64,000 nucleotides of DNA from Simmondsia chinensis (lineage: Eukaryota; Streptophyta; Magnoliopsida; Caryophyllales; Simmondsiaceae), in contig JAGTTD010000001.1 of NCBI GenBank assembly GCA_018398585.1, forward strand, positions 27,969,438 through 28,033,437. Reading direction: 5' to 3'. The translations under genes were made by a program, and so were the position numbers. Shown here piece after piece: positions 46,515 to 57,512 of the stretch; the first letter of the stretch is position 1; each line of letters begins with the position of its first letter. Below the pieces are notes generated by a model. The model saw nothing but the letters and a program-made list of their open reading frames with translations. It made no database searches and was not told where the DNA came from.

Positions 46515-46868
46515 CTTAGGTTGATCTTTTTTTTTTATAGTGTAATTGCTATTAATATCCGTGAAATTGTGTACTATTAATAGATGTGCATTATTAATGA
46601 TAGTTGTGTATTATTCATAACACATTGACATTTATAAGGTTGGTTTAAATGGTGTAATGTCAACTTATGTTGGTGTGTTTTAAGTATCTGATGGTGTATG
46701 ATCTATTATACATGATGTATGACTGCTTTAAATGGAGGAGAACCGGTTGGGGTAGTTAGGGTTTTAAAACTGAAAGTGCAGGGGTCATAATTGGCACTCA
46801 AGCATGACATTTATTGACCTCAACTACCACTTACTATATCCTACCTCTCTCCCACAGTTATAATTTTG
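46515..46868 (+). other. Transposase 3' flank
   Basis: This is T-rich sequence with two weak minisatellite units (46640-46735), then about 130 bp of unique sequence. No gene is seen. The unique part leads to the TATA-like motif at 46871. Confidence 0.5.
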
Positions 46869-46870
46869 CC

Positions 46871-46877
46871 TATAAAT
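46871..46877 (+). promoter_or_regulatory. TATA-like box upstream of a foldback
   Basis: CCTATAAATGG is a canonical plant TATA context. Initiation about 30 bases downstream would start a transcript just before the inverted repeat at 46919. There is no experimental support. Confidence 0.35.
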
Positions 46878-46918
46878 GGAGGAGTTGGCCATGAAGCCAA
46901 GCATCCACTTATCGGTCT

Positions 46919-47142
46919 CAACATTGTGTTGTCTGTGCGTTGTGGGTGGGTTCCTCAGTTCTGTACTACATCTCAGCCTTTGATTGTGGGTCACAAACGA
47001 ATGGCGAATATTGATGGGTTGGATGAGAAGAGATTCGGTGTTGTGACAAGAGTTTTTCTGTAGTTTGTGACCCACAATCAACGGCTGAGATGTAGTACAG
47101 AACTGAGGAACCCACCCGTGCCACACATACAATACAACGTTG
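46919..47142 (+). repeat. 80-nt inverted repeat with 64-nt loop (hairpin-forming)
   Basis: Arm 1 is 46919-46998 and arm 2 is 47063-47142. A block of about 34 bases (GGTGGGTTCCTCAGTTCTGT, CTACATCTCAGCC and so on) is perfectly complementary, flanked by imperfect pairing to the arm ends (for example CAACATTG against CAACGTTG). Arm 2 begins 46 nt past the stop of the captured ARGONAUTE exon on the minus strand, so it plausibly is AGO 3' UTR, and arm 1 is its inverted copy. If transcribed on either strand it would fold into a long stem of miRNA-precursor size. Confidence 0.85.
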
Positions 47143-47187
47143 CATGTCCAAAAAACCAAAATAAAATTGCTGAGGAACTGATTATCT

Positions 47188-47368
47188 TCAGCTATAAAAC
47201 ATCACATCCATGACACTCTCCTTAATCTGTGGAAGTGCCCGCACCTCTCTGTGCTTCTCAGCTGTCACTGGCCACAATCGCCACTGTTAGAACCACTTTC
47301 ATTTGCATCCTCTTCAACATAGTAATGTGCTCGGAATGCTGCCAGATGCGCATAATATGCTGGTGGCA
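47188..47368 (-). pseudogene. Captured last exon of an ARGONAUTE gene
   Basis: Right after a splice-acceptor-like CACAG (47369-47371) the minus strand encodes [17 protein letters not shown], the signature of the plant Argonaute PIWI C-terminus. After a variable Ser/Gly-rich stretch and a one-base frameshift (about 47264-47271) it continues VRALPQIKESVMDVMFYS and a stop (47188-47190). That is the expected Argonaute tail, with Ser replacing the usual final Cys. Only the final exon, a few bases of intron and probably 3' UTR are present, and minisatellite begins directly beyond. The AGO1/5/10 clade is likely and AGO5-like is a guess. This is a transduplicated host fragment, not a working gene. 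Confidence 0.88.
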
Positions 47369-47394
47369 CTGTGATTCCAAGCAAGTATCATTAG

Positions 47395-48183
47395 TTTTGT
47401 GAAGTTAACTTATATAGGTGTGTTTTAAGAAACTAGTGGTGTACGATCAATCATACACCGTGTATGATAGGTTTTAATGGTGCAAAATCAACTTGTGTAA
47501 GTGTGTTTTAAGTAATTAGTGGTGTATGATCAATCATACACGGTGTATGATAGGTTTAAATGGTGTGAAATGAACTTGTTTTAATGTGTTTGAAGTAATT
47601 AGTGGTGTATGATCTATCATACACGGTGTATGATAGGTTAAGTGGTGTGAAATCAACTTGTTTTAATGTGTTAGTAGTGGTGTATGATCAAATCATACAC
47701 GGTGTATGATAAGTTTAAATGGTGTGAAATCAAATTGGGTTGGTGTTTTTGAAGTAAGTAATAGTGTATGATCAATCATACACGGTGTATGATAAGTTTT
47801 AATGGTGTAAAATCAGTTTGTGTAAGTGTGTTTTAAGTAATTAATAGTATATGATCAATCATTCACGATGTATAATAGGTTTAAATGGTGTGAAATCAAA
47901 TTAGGTTGGTGTTTTTGGAGTAAGTAGTGGTGTATGATCAATCATACACGGTGTATGATAAATTTTAATGGTGTAAAATCAATTTGTGTAAGTGTGTTTT
48001 AAGTAATTAGTGGTGTATGATCAATCATATACGGTGATTGATAGGTTTAAATGGTTTGAATTCAACTTGTGTTTAATGTGCTTGAAGTAATTAGGATGTA
48101 TGATCAATCATACACCGTGTATAATAGGTTTTCATGGTGTAAAATCAACTTGTGTAAGTGTGTTTTAAGTATTTAGTGGTGTA
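47395..48183 (+). repeat. Minisatellite block 4 (forward, about 9 units)
   Basis: Units carry the CGGTGTATGAT variant (ATCATACACGGTGTATGAT) and linkers AATGGTGTAAAATCAACTTG and GTAAGTGTGTTTTAAGTAAT. This is the last forward block. Every clear block to the right is reversed. Confidence 0.92.
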
Positions 48184-48566
48184 CAAACCAAATATGAGGA
48201 AGAGAGTATGTAAACAGTGAGAAATGAGAGATGTAAGAGAGATTGGAGTTTACTTCTCAAACAATAAGGGCATAAGGTTAGTATTTTTTTGGGCATCAAC
48301 ATTATACACTTCAAATCATAAACAAGTTAGGAAAGAATGAAAGTTGGGAAAGTAAAACCAGTTTTATATTTTATTGGCTAAATCCATACGTCCAACACTG
48401 AATCAATCATACACTTAGTACAAACTCATAACAACCTTAACCAATTCACTAACTTATCAAATGAAAATGTTTATTTTCCAGAGTACAATGAATACAATGT
48501 AAATCATATGAAAATATACAAGAATATCAAAATATACAACAACATGTACACATCACATACATACTT
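48184..48566 (-). other. 3' flank of the Ulp1 gene
   Basis: This is AT-rich sequence downstream (minus strand) of the proposed Ulp1 stop. It probably holds the 3' UTR and has no other feature. Confidence 0.45.
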
Positions 48567-49409
48567 CTATTTGCTTGTATACATTTTCCTGAGTTTCTTT
48601 TTACCATGACTATACAAGTATACACAGGTATTGGTCCGCAACGTCTCCATCTGCCCTTGCATGCATTGGGACATCCTGAGGCCATTTGTAAGACAAAATT
48701 CTATAAACTTTACGATGAACATGCCACAATCAGACTTGCAGTTACAAATAATATAGATGACACAATAAGAAATTAGGCATCATTGTAAGTAATGACTATT
48801 TTTATCCATTTAATAACCAAAAAAAATAAAAAAAATAGTAAAACAGCAATGGAAGTAGATGTCATACCCCATCTGTTGTGGACATGATTCCCGGTCGTAA
48901 GTGATACTGAAAGGTTTGCCTCTGAAATGTATGAGGTCCTTTCGGATGTCCCAAAAATCAACCATCTCTAGAGCATATGGAAGCAATTTTGCAATTGGCT
49001 CCACATGTTCAAATCTTGATTCCTTGGCTGTGGCGGAGTACAAGGAATCAGTTACCTCTATTCGCCAATCTTTAAAATTGATGGCAGCAAGGAACCAATG
49101 TTGATTAGGTTGATTGATGGGCATGTATATCCGATCCACGTCGTGGCAGCGGACCCCATATTTGACATCCCCGGCAAGAAACTTGATGATCAACGAATCA
49201 AAATCATCAAAAGCTGATTCGATTGGGATTTCTCTGTTTTGAGTTCGCTTGAATAGGGGTCCAAATAGAGAAGCAACCGCTGTAGATGCGCATGTTGCCC
49301 TATGGTCGAAATGTTCTGCCCACTTATGTTTCTTTTGCATAATATAGTACAGAATGATATCCATTTCTTGCAATATAAGACAAATTACTTCAAACACAAC
49401 ACACACCAC
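48567..49409 (-). pseudogene. Ulp1 (C48) cysteine protease domain of the MULE
   Basis: This is the C-terminal domain of the DUF1985-Ulp1 protein, related to SUMO proteases. Exon A (48868 to about 49392, minus) encodes MDIILYYIMQKKHKWAEHF, then QPNQHWFLAAINFKDWRIEV (catalytic His) and VTDS (catalytic Asp). After a 132-nt intron, exon B (48567-48735) encodes SDCGMFIVKFIEFCL, with the catalytic Cys. The donor GG|GTATGA is intact. The acceptor reads CTGCAA|G where CTGCAG|G would keep the frame, and the acceptor before exon A shows the same CAAG form, so splicing is probably impaired. The triad itself is complete. In plants such Ulp1 domains are recurrent MULE passengers; their role in transposition is unknown. 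Confidence 0.82.
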
Positions 49410-49440
49410 TAATCACTTAGAACACACCACTATAGCAGGA
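49395..49440 (-). repeat. Minisatellite remnant (reverse)
   Basis: Half a unit (CACACACCACTAATCACTTA) in reverse orientation. It is the first reversed copy past the centre and lies beside a LINE fragment. Confidence 0.6.
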
Positions 49441-49444
49441 TAGG

Positions 49445-50028
49445 AGCATCTGAACAATATTGTACTGGTTCGGGCACGTTACATTACGAGGAGACAAACC
49501 ATTGCCCTAGTAAGGAGATGAAATCAGCTCCGTACCACGCTAGGCAGGAGGGGAAGAAGCGGGCCAAAGAAGGGATGACGACAGGCATTACGGCAGGACC
49601 TCACCCATCCACCTAAACCTACAGAGGAGATGGCCTGTGATAGAGATAGATAGAAATAGAGCTAGATGGAGGACTACCATAGAAGTAGTGGATGCAACGG
49701 TCTCATACCGCTACTTATTCTGCAATACTAGTGTTCCTAGGTATAGTTTATATACGGGTGCATGTCGTGTTTTCTATCTGTTTACTTGCTTACTTGCTTA
49801 TTTGCTTATTTGCATGCCGTGTCGCGCATGATATTGCCTTAAAGTCCCCTCTAGAGCGTCATGCTTCGTAATACTCACTTATGCTTTGTCCTGCTCTTAT
49901 GCATTGTTGCCCCCCTTTTGCTCACAGGTTGCTACGATGCGTTGATGGCATGAATCTCAGGTTGGGGGTCCTCGAAAACAGCCTCTCTTCAAGTTTAACA
50001 CCCTGAAGGGGGAAGGTTGCGTACATCA

Positions 50029-50071
<43 letters not shown>

Positions 50072-50123
50072 ACCCTGCTTATGCTGGAGCCCTTGAAGCA
50101 CTGGGTCTGTTGTTGTTGTTGTG
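49445..50123 (+). mobile_element. RTE LINE 3' fragment with poly-C expansion
   Basis: It matches the 3' end of the RTE copy at 55.9-56.37 kb: the FGH...RGDKPLP-like tail, ALRQDLTHPPKPT-like codons, TGGGGGTCCTCGAAAACAGC, the poly-C site and the (TTG)n tail. A pure run of 41 C (50030-50070) stands in the 3' UTR. It is truncated to about 680 bp and inserted in an intron of the Ulp1 gene. Confidence 0.85.
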
Positions 50124-51189
50124 TAAAACCTATCATACACGGTGTATGATTGATCAAGATGACATGATTTTGCACGTTTTAAACCTATCATACACGGTGT
50201 ATGGTTAACCATACACCACTAATTAGTTGAAACACCCTAACACAAGTTGTTTTTAGACAAGTAAAACTTATCATACATGGTGTATGGTTAACCATACACC
50301 ACTAATCACTTGAAACACACAAAAACAAGTTGATTTTACACAATTAAACCCTATCATACATTGTGTATGACTAATCATACACCACTCTTGACTTAAAACA
50401 CACTGGCACAAGTTGATTTTACACCATTAAAACCAATCATACACGGTGTATGAATAATCATACACCACCAGTTTACTTAACACACAATAACTTAATTTGA
50501 TTTTACACCATTTAGACCAATCATGCATGGTGTATGACTAATCATACACCACTCTTTACTTAAAACAGACTAACACAAATTGATTTTACACCATTAAAAC
50601 TAATCATACACGGTGTATGACTAATCATACACCACTTGTTTACTTAACACACAATAACAAAAGTTGATTTTACACCATTTAGACCAATCATACACGGTGT
50701 ATGATTGATCATACACCACTAATCACTTAACACACCTATACGAGTTGATTTTACATCATTAAAACCTATCATACACAGTGTATGGTTAAACATACACCAC
50801 TGTTTACTTATCATACACTAACACAAGTTGATTTTACACCGCTAAAACCAATCATACACAGTGTATGACGAATCATACACCACTTGTTTACTTAACACAC
50901 AATAACATAAGTTGATTTTACACCATTTAAACCCATCATACAAGGTGTATGGTTAACCATACACCACTAATCACTTGAAACACACTTATACAAGTTGACT
51001 GTGCACCATTAAAACATATCATACACGGTGTATGGTTGAGCATACACATTTTATGACATAAAACACACCAACAGAGAATGATTTCACACCATTTAAACCA
51101 ATCATACACAGTTTATGGTTAATCATACACCATTTATAACATAAAACACAGCAACAGGGAATAATTTCACACCATTTAAACCAATCATA
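50124..51189 (-). repeat. Minisatellite block 5 (reverse, about 12 units)
   Basis: Reverse-complement orientation: ACACAAGTTGATTTTACACC, ATTAAAACC, core, then CACTAATCACTTAAAAC. It is interrupted at 51190 by a solo LTR. Confidence 0.93.
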
Positions 51190-51945
51190 TGTCATGATCC
51201 AAGCCACGATATGGTCCAACGCATCAGCTAGGATAACAACAACAACAACAAAAATAATAAAAAAGGATGAGTCGATCTTAGAGATTGTCAAAGTCCGGGT
51301 TCGCACCAGGGACCCAAGGTTCGCAGCCAAGACCAGGTCAAGGTCACAGAGGTTCAAGGTCGGGATCGGACCGGTTGCAGCCAGACAGTGTCAAGGGCTC
51401 GTCCGCAGCGGCCGATAGTCCAATTCTAAGCACCGATAATGCCAACGGTTGGCCTTTAGCTTCAAACGACTGCTGCAAGTGTCCAACAGGCTCCCAGGCG
51501 ATCATCATCCTGGAAGGATCTAGAAGAATCTGGAAAACTGCAAGATGGGTGCTCCCCTAACCGTTTTTCCCTCCAAATATTTGAATAATCCCTTTTTCCT
51601 CTATTATTTGAATTGTTGGTTATTTTTTCGCCATTTTATTTGATTAAATCATATTTGTAATAGCTTAGGAAGTCCCTAGAATACATTGTTAGAATTTTAT
51701 AAATGGAAGGGCAAACACTTGTAATGGAAATCAATGAAAATATGAATGAAATTCAAGAGTTCAACTCTTAATTCTCTCTCATCTCATACTCTCTATTCTT
51801 TCTCTCATCTAACTCTACTTCTTTTTCTCATCTAAGTCTAAATTCACCTTCTTTCTTATCCCATACTCTCTAAAACTCTATCAATTCTTAATATCAATCA
51901 AATCTCGAGCCACTAACTTGAGGTCATGAATCGAGGATCGTAACA
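51190..51945 (+). mobile_element. Solo LTR, 756 bp
   Basis: It runs TGTCATGATCC...GGATCGTAACA with the exact 5-bp duplication TCATA (51185-51189 and 51946-51950). No internal region remains, so it arose by recombination between the two LTRs of a former element. It includes an (AAC)n run at 51235-51252 and a CT-rich 3' part. The strand is inferred from the CT-rich U5-like end. Confidence 0.9.
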
Positions 51946-52085
51946 TCATACATGGTGTATGATTGATCATACACAACTAACTACTTAAACCACACTAACA
52001 CAAGTTGATTTCACAGCATTAAAACCTATCATACACGGTGTATGATTGATCATACACCACTAATCAGTTGACACACCAACAAAAA
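51946..52085 (-). repeat. Minisatellite block 6 (reverse, 2 units)
   Basis: This resumes block 5 after the solo LTR. Confidence 0.9.
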
Positions 52086-52142
52086 ATAATGGGATCCATT
52101 TACAGTAATCACACACCAAATGGATCATGATGGGTAACATAC

Positions 52143-52223
52143 CTCATCCGTAAGCCATATGTCACTGTTTTTCAACCGATACAAAAACTGACCCGTACTG
52201 GCAGTCAAAACAGTGAAATCCAT
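52143..52223 (-). pseudogene. Exon of the DUF1985-Ulp1 gene
   Basis: 27 codons on the minus strand (MDFTVLTASTGQFLYRLKNS, then DIWLTDE) end at the splice donor GATGAG|GTATGT. WLTDE followed by EMDIILYYI of the next exon is the usual lead-in of Ulp1 domains in these MULEs. The 5' boundary is unclear; upstream sequence to about 52345 may be further exon. Confidence 0.55.
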
Positions 52224-52349
52224 TCATTGATTCTTAGGTTACTAGAGGGGAGTCTTCAAATATCTAAAATATACAATAAGAGGCGTGATATATTGGCATC
52301 CCATATGAAAGTTGCAATCTGGAAACATTTTTATACCGATTATCAAAAA

Positions 52350-55300
52350 ACATTTCCATACCCCGCCTCTCCACCGCCCCACCGTCGGCCACCTCGCCGA
52401 CTCACCTCCACCCCCAAGCGACGCCATCGTAATGGCGACGACCCACCACCGGGCAAGAGCCGCACCTCACCTCACACACCCATACACCACCGACACAGAA
52501 CCACCACACCCACCTCACCACACCCACACCGACATTGAGCCCAACCACCACCTAGCCTCACCCAACCATCCACCCACCACCACACCCACCTCTAACCTCG
52601 CACCCCGCCATCGCTTCGCCTCACCCACCCCAACCCAGGACCGGTCCCATCCCAAACCACAACCCTGACCTCGCCCGACCCACCCACCACTTCGACCCAC
52701 CGATTCTCGCACCTCACCACCACCACCTCGCCCCAACTACCCGACACCACCTTCCCGACTGCACACCCGCTCTAACACCGGCACCACCACCACCGCACCC
52801 CGTGAAGCCCCATCAACAACATCACACACACACCACATCACACCTTTCCCACCTCATCACCACCACCACCAGCCCCACCTCCACCTTCACTGCCGCCAAC
52901 AATCCTAAGCCGGCAGCCCGTGACCGACAAGTAAGAGGGGCCCCAGGTAAGTTTAGCCGGGTCAGAGTTCCACCAACGCACCGGCCCCAGGTTTGATCTA
53001 ACCTTTTTTACAACAGGGTAGTGTTTGAATTACCATTGTTGTGTATTTTCTTTGGTTTACTCGTTTCTGTCTCATTTCAGTTTTGTGAATTGTGTGTGTC
53101 TTATTGACTGTGGGTGTAATCCTTGGGTTGCCTATGTTGTTCACTTACCCGCGTTAGGACAGCTAGTTAATGAGCGCGAATAACTATGGAACTCAGACTT
53201 TGAGGCCATCTTCAAATGGGGTGGGGAGGAGGAGGACGAGGCAAAACGGGATAAAGAACTTGAGATTAGGTTCACTAAATGACGGGACACTAACGAAGAA
53301 GAGCTTTGAGGTGGCCTATATGATGATGAGGAGAAACATCAACATCCTTTGTCTGCAAGAGACTAAATGGGTTGGCACGAAAGCCAGGGAGGTGCTAGGG
53401 CATAAGCTCGGGTATGCGGGCAAGGCTAGAGGCAGGAATGGAGTAGTCAGAGTATCAAGAGCTGGCGATAGGATCATAAGTATCAAGATGGTCCTAGATG
53501 GTGAAGTATTGAACATCATTAGTGCCTACGCACCTCGAACTGGATTGTCGGAGCATGAGAAGGCTACCTTTTGGGAGGACTTAGACACAATGATGCAGGG
53601 CATACCCCCAACCGAACAAGTAATAATTGGCGGGGATTTCAACGGACACGTTGGTGCGACGGAGGATGGGTTGCTCCTCATCACGAAGGATGCGGTTTTG
53701 GAACCAGGAATGCAGAGGGCAAAGCCCTATTAGACTTCGTGGTTACTTACGACCTGACAGTGGCCAACACCTTCTTCAAAAAGCGCGAGCAACACATCGT
53801 CACGTACCAAAGCGGCGAGACAAGAACACAGATTGACTACATACTATTAAGGACAAGGGTGCAAAGAGACTACAGGGATTGCAAGACTGCCCCTGGCGAA
53901 GACCTGTCTACGCAACATAGGGTGCTGTGGGTGGATATAAAGGCTAAGGGGAGGGCCAAAAGAATCTGCGAACCTGCGCATTCGCACACTTGCTGGAGGG
54001 AGCTCAAGGGGGAGAAGTATAAGGTATACAAGGAAAAAGTGGAGGCCGAAATCAGGGAGGACTTTGAAGGTGACACAAACTAGTTGTGGAACCATCTGGT
54101 CCAAAAGATGAGAGGACTGGCACGGGAAGTCCTCGGCATGTCTAAGGGGAGGGCACCTAGAAACAGAGAATCCTGGTGGTGGGGTGACGAGGTCCAAGAG
54201 AAGATTAAGGCGAAACGAGCTTGTTTCAGAGAGTGGGACCATAGCAGGGATGAGGATAAGTGACAGTGGTATATTTAAGCCAGGAGAGAAGCAAAGCGAG
54301 CAGTCAGAGAAGCACAATCAAGAGCTTATGAGGAATTCTACAAAAGGATGGAGACCATGGAGGGCGCGAGGGACTTATATAGAATCGCCAAAGCAAGATA
54401 AAGGAAGACCAGAGACCTGGACAGAGTGCAATGCATAAGAGGGGAAGATGGACAGGTATTCATGGACAGGCATCTAATCAAGGCTAGGTGAAAAAGTTAC
54501 TTCCAAGAACTGTTCAACGAACAAGGAGGGACAGACATATCCTTAGGTGATCTTCAAACATCTGAGGTGTATCAAAACCACTGCGAATGTAGGTAAATTA
54601 GCCTAGACGAAGTCAAGGAAGCCCTGAGATCCATGGGAAGGGGTAAAGCAGTTGGCCCAGATGGCATCCCCGTAGAAGTATGGAAGTATCTTGGACAAAA
54701 GGGCGCCATTTGGCTTTCTAAACTATTTAACCAAATCCTCCAAGGGGACAAGATGCCTAAGGAATGGAGGAAGAGCGTATTGATACCGATATATAAGAGC
54801 AAAGGCGACATTCAGAGTTGCGCCAACTATTGGGGTATCAAGCTAATGTGCCACACTCTGAAGTTGTGGGAACGGGTCATAGAGAGGAGGTTAAGGCAGC
54901 TGACTGAGGTGTCCGAGAACCAGTTCGGATTTATGCCCGGGAGATTAACAATAGAAGCCTTCCACATCCTAAGGCGGACGATAGAACATTATAGGGAGAG
55001 ACAAAAGGACCTTCATATGGTTTTCATGAATTTAGAGAAGGCATATGATAGAGTGCCAAGGGAGGTCCTTTGGAGAGTTTTGGACAGGAAAGGCATCCCC
55101 GTACCATACATCCGAGCCATCAGAGACATGTATGATGAGGCACAGACTATGGTGCGTACAGTTGATGGGGAGTCAGACGCTTTCCCAATAACAGTAGGGG
55201 TTCACTAAGGGTCTGCCATGAGCCTCTATCTGTTCATTTTTGGTTATGGACGAGCTCACTAGGCACATCCAGGGATGTGTACCTTGGTGCATGCTTTTTG

Positions 55301-56368
55301 TAGATGACATAGTACTGGTGGGGGAGTCGCCGGGAGAGATAAATGAGAAACTGGAACTGTGGAGAGGAGTTCTAGAGTCGAAGGGTTTGTACTAAGCAGA
55401 GCCAAGACCGAGCATATGGAACTCAAGTTCGATCCCTCTACCATGCCTAGCAGAGAAGAAGTCAAGGTTGGACACGAGGCCATTTCGAAGAAGGGGAGAT
55501 TCAGGTACTTAGGGTCCACGATACAGCACAACGGCAAAGTGGATGAGGATGTCAGCTACAAGATCAAAGCGGGTTGGCACAAGTGGAGGATGGCCTCTGC
55601 GGTACTTTGTGATAGGAAATTCCCCTTGAAGCTAAAGGGAAGATACTATAAGACGGTGGTGCGGCCAGCCATGGCGTATGGGGCGTAGTGCAGGGCGATG
55701 AAACAACAGCACACTCAGAAGATGAAGGTGGCGAAGATGTGAATCCTGAGGTGGAAGTGCGGACACACAAGAAAGGATAGGATCAAAAACGACATCATAA
55801 GAGGCAAATTGGGCATAGCTCCCATTGAAGATAAATTAAGGGAGCAACGTTTGAGGTGGTTCGGATATGTTAGAAGGAGACCGGACGATGCTCCAGTCAG
55901 AAGATGCGAACAGCCTATTACTACATTAGGCAGAAGAGGCAGAGGCAAATCGAAGAAGAGATGGCTTGAGACGATACGACAAGACCTCACCCACCTAAAC
56001 CTTCGAGAGGAGATGGCCTTAGATAGGGCCCAATGGAGGGCTAGCATAGGGGTATTAGATGATCCGGTTAGAGTAGGGTAGTCTTTATCTCTGTCTCTCT
56101 ATCTTTCTATCCCTATCTCATTCTCTTTCTTTTTCTTATCTACTTTTTTTTTTTTTTTGGCGTGGGCCATACTTATGCTTTCTGATGTTTCTCCTGTGCC
56201 AGGTCTTTTGCTAATGGATGCAAGACCATCTTCTTAGGCTGGGGGTCCTAGGAAACAGCCTCTCTTCAGGGTAGCCCCCTGAAGGGGGAAGGCTGCGTAC
56301 ATCTATCCTTCCCATACCCTGCTGTTGGCGGGAGCCCTTCGTGGCACTGGGTTTGTTATTGTTGTTGT
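52350..56368 (+). mobile_element. Near-full-length RTE-type LINE
   Basis: The GC-rich 5' region (52360-53000), full of CCACC/CCACCACC runs, is taken as 5' UTR. One ORF begins at ATG 53170 and reads through endonuclease and reverse transcriptase with frameshifts and stops. The 3' UTR has the TGGGGGTCCTAGGAAACAGC and CCCTGAAGGGGGAAGGCTGC phrases shared by the other RTE copies, and a (TTG)n tail ends near 56368. I could not find a clear target-site duplication, so the 5' edge is approximate. It split an exon or intron of the minus-strand Ulp1 gene. Confidence 0.88.
53170..56080 (+). pseudogene. RTE endonuclease/reverse transcriptase polyprotein, broken
   Basis: The apurinic-endonuclease-like domain shows CLQETKW, VIIGGDFNGHVG, and, in another frame, TQIDYILLR with the terminal His region (STQHRVLWVDI). 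The frameshift is near 53665. RT motifs are GRGKAVGPDGIPVEVWKYLG, ENQFGFMPGRLTIEAFHILR, FMNLEKAYDRVPREVLWRVL and, after another shift, CMLFVDDIVLVGES (catalytic FVDD box, 55288). The C-terminal part ends with [20 protein letters not shown] and [15 protein letters not shown]. In-frame stops include those near 54082, 54261 and 55206. Confidence 0.88.
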
Positions 56369-56370
56369 AT

Positions 56371-56730
56371 AGTGTTATTACACACTCACTTCTTAACCTT
56401 TGCGTTGAAACTTTTGTAAAAATCTTCAAACTCTTTTTTGTTGTTCTTTGGAGAGAGGATGGAATGGATCTAAGGGCAGAACCGGTTCTGGGAGAGAAGC
56501 CGTCCTCCTTGGCCGTTTGCTCTCAGCAGTCCATTCATCGCCTTTGTATTTGGGGTTCGGCTTGGGGTCCCTCCTCTAGTGTTCCAATTCCCATAGTGTC
56601 TTGGACACTGTCACCAAGCAAGCATCGTCATCCATATTTGTTGACATTGGTTGCTTGAAGACATTTCCCTCATCCCTGGGTTCGCAGAACAAATATCAAA
56701 GTGAATGAACTTCAACATGCATGAAAACAT
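56371..56730 (-). pseudogene. Middle exon region of the DUF1985-Ulp1 gene
   Basis: On the minus strand an open stretch includes KRPRRTASLPEPVLPLDPF and KNNKKEFEDFYKSFNAK, ending at a plausible donor AAAG|GTTAAG. The basic, proline-rich content fits the linker between DUF1985 and Ulp1 in KI-type MULE proteins. The boundaries are uncertain and the RTE insertion abuts it. Confidence 0.45.
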
Positions 56731-56769
56731 ACTCACTGAATTGGGACAATAATAAAGATCCGTAGTGTC

Positions 56770-57060
56770 TTATACATTATGTGGAGGAGAAATAATAATT
56801 GCTTGTTGCGGAGTTTCAACAGGGGATGGAGGAGATGAAGGTGATGGAGAATGATGGGGAGTTGGGACATGCGGGAATCGGTATGAAAGCTCCTGAATCT
56901 TAGCCTCATGAGCTTCAAACCTTTGTTCATATGCTTGCAACAGATCCTTTTGCGCTTGAATAGTGCTCTCATTTAACAGGATCTGTCGCTGTTGTTCTTC
57001 AAGTCTGCTTTCAAATTGAAGGTTTATTTGCCACATGCTTTCCATTTCTTTCTCCATCAC
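56770..57060 (-). pseudogene. Coiled-coil exon of the DUF1985-Ulp1 gene
   Basis: It encodes MMEKEMESMWQINLQFESRL and continues with Gln/Glu-rich heptads (QKDLLQAYEQRFEAHEAKIQ), then a Pro/Ser-rich tail. A coiled coil is evident. It lies between the DUF1985 exon and the Ulp1 exons on the same strand. Confidence 0.55.
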
Positions 57061-57512
57061 TTCAAGTCTCTCAATAACCTACAGTGTGTCCTTCAAATCG
57101 TCATAAAACTGAATTTAACTAATATGATACGTACAAGAACAAATGCAATTGTATAAACACAAAACGAATTATGAATACCGATTGAAAAGCCAAATTTGTT
57201 GACGTAGTAGATGGTTCATAGTGGGATGTGGGCAAGGGGTGTTGAGTAGTCAACGGTTCTGGTTCAAAGCTTGGATCTGCTGGCATTGTCCCATCATGAG
57301 TTTGAACTCCCAATTCACCATCCTCAGCAATGGGAATGCCTTGTAGATTAGGCTGATGGCTTCCGCACTCGTCAGTCTAATCGGTTCGACATTCAATCGC
57401 TGATCAAAGGAAGATACATTATATGAGCGTTAATAAAAGTACCAAATAGTAATTCTAATGCAATTGATATCAAACGACTAATGGTAAAATAATATCAAAA
57501 TAATATTATTAC

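Noticed and set aside
52360..53000. Thr/Pro/His-rich ORFs
   Set aside because: They come from CCACC-type low-complexity sequence in the LINE 5' UTR. There are no domains or splice context.
52350..56368. TSD for the large RTE LINE
   Set aside because: Only TATA-like similarity is seen between flanks, too weak to call.
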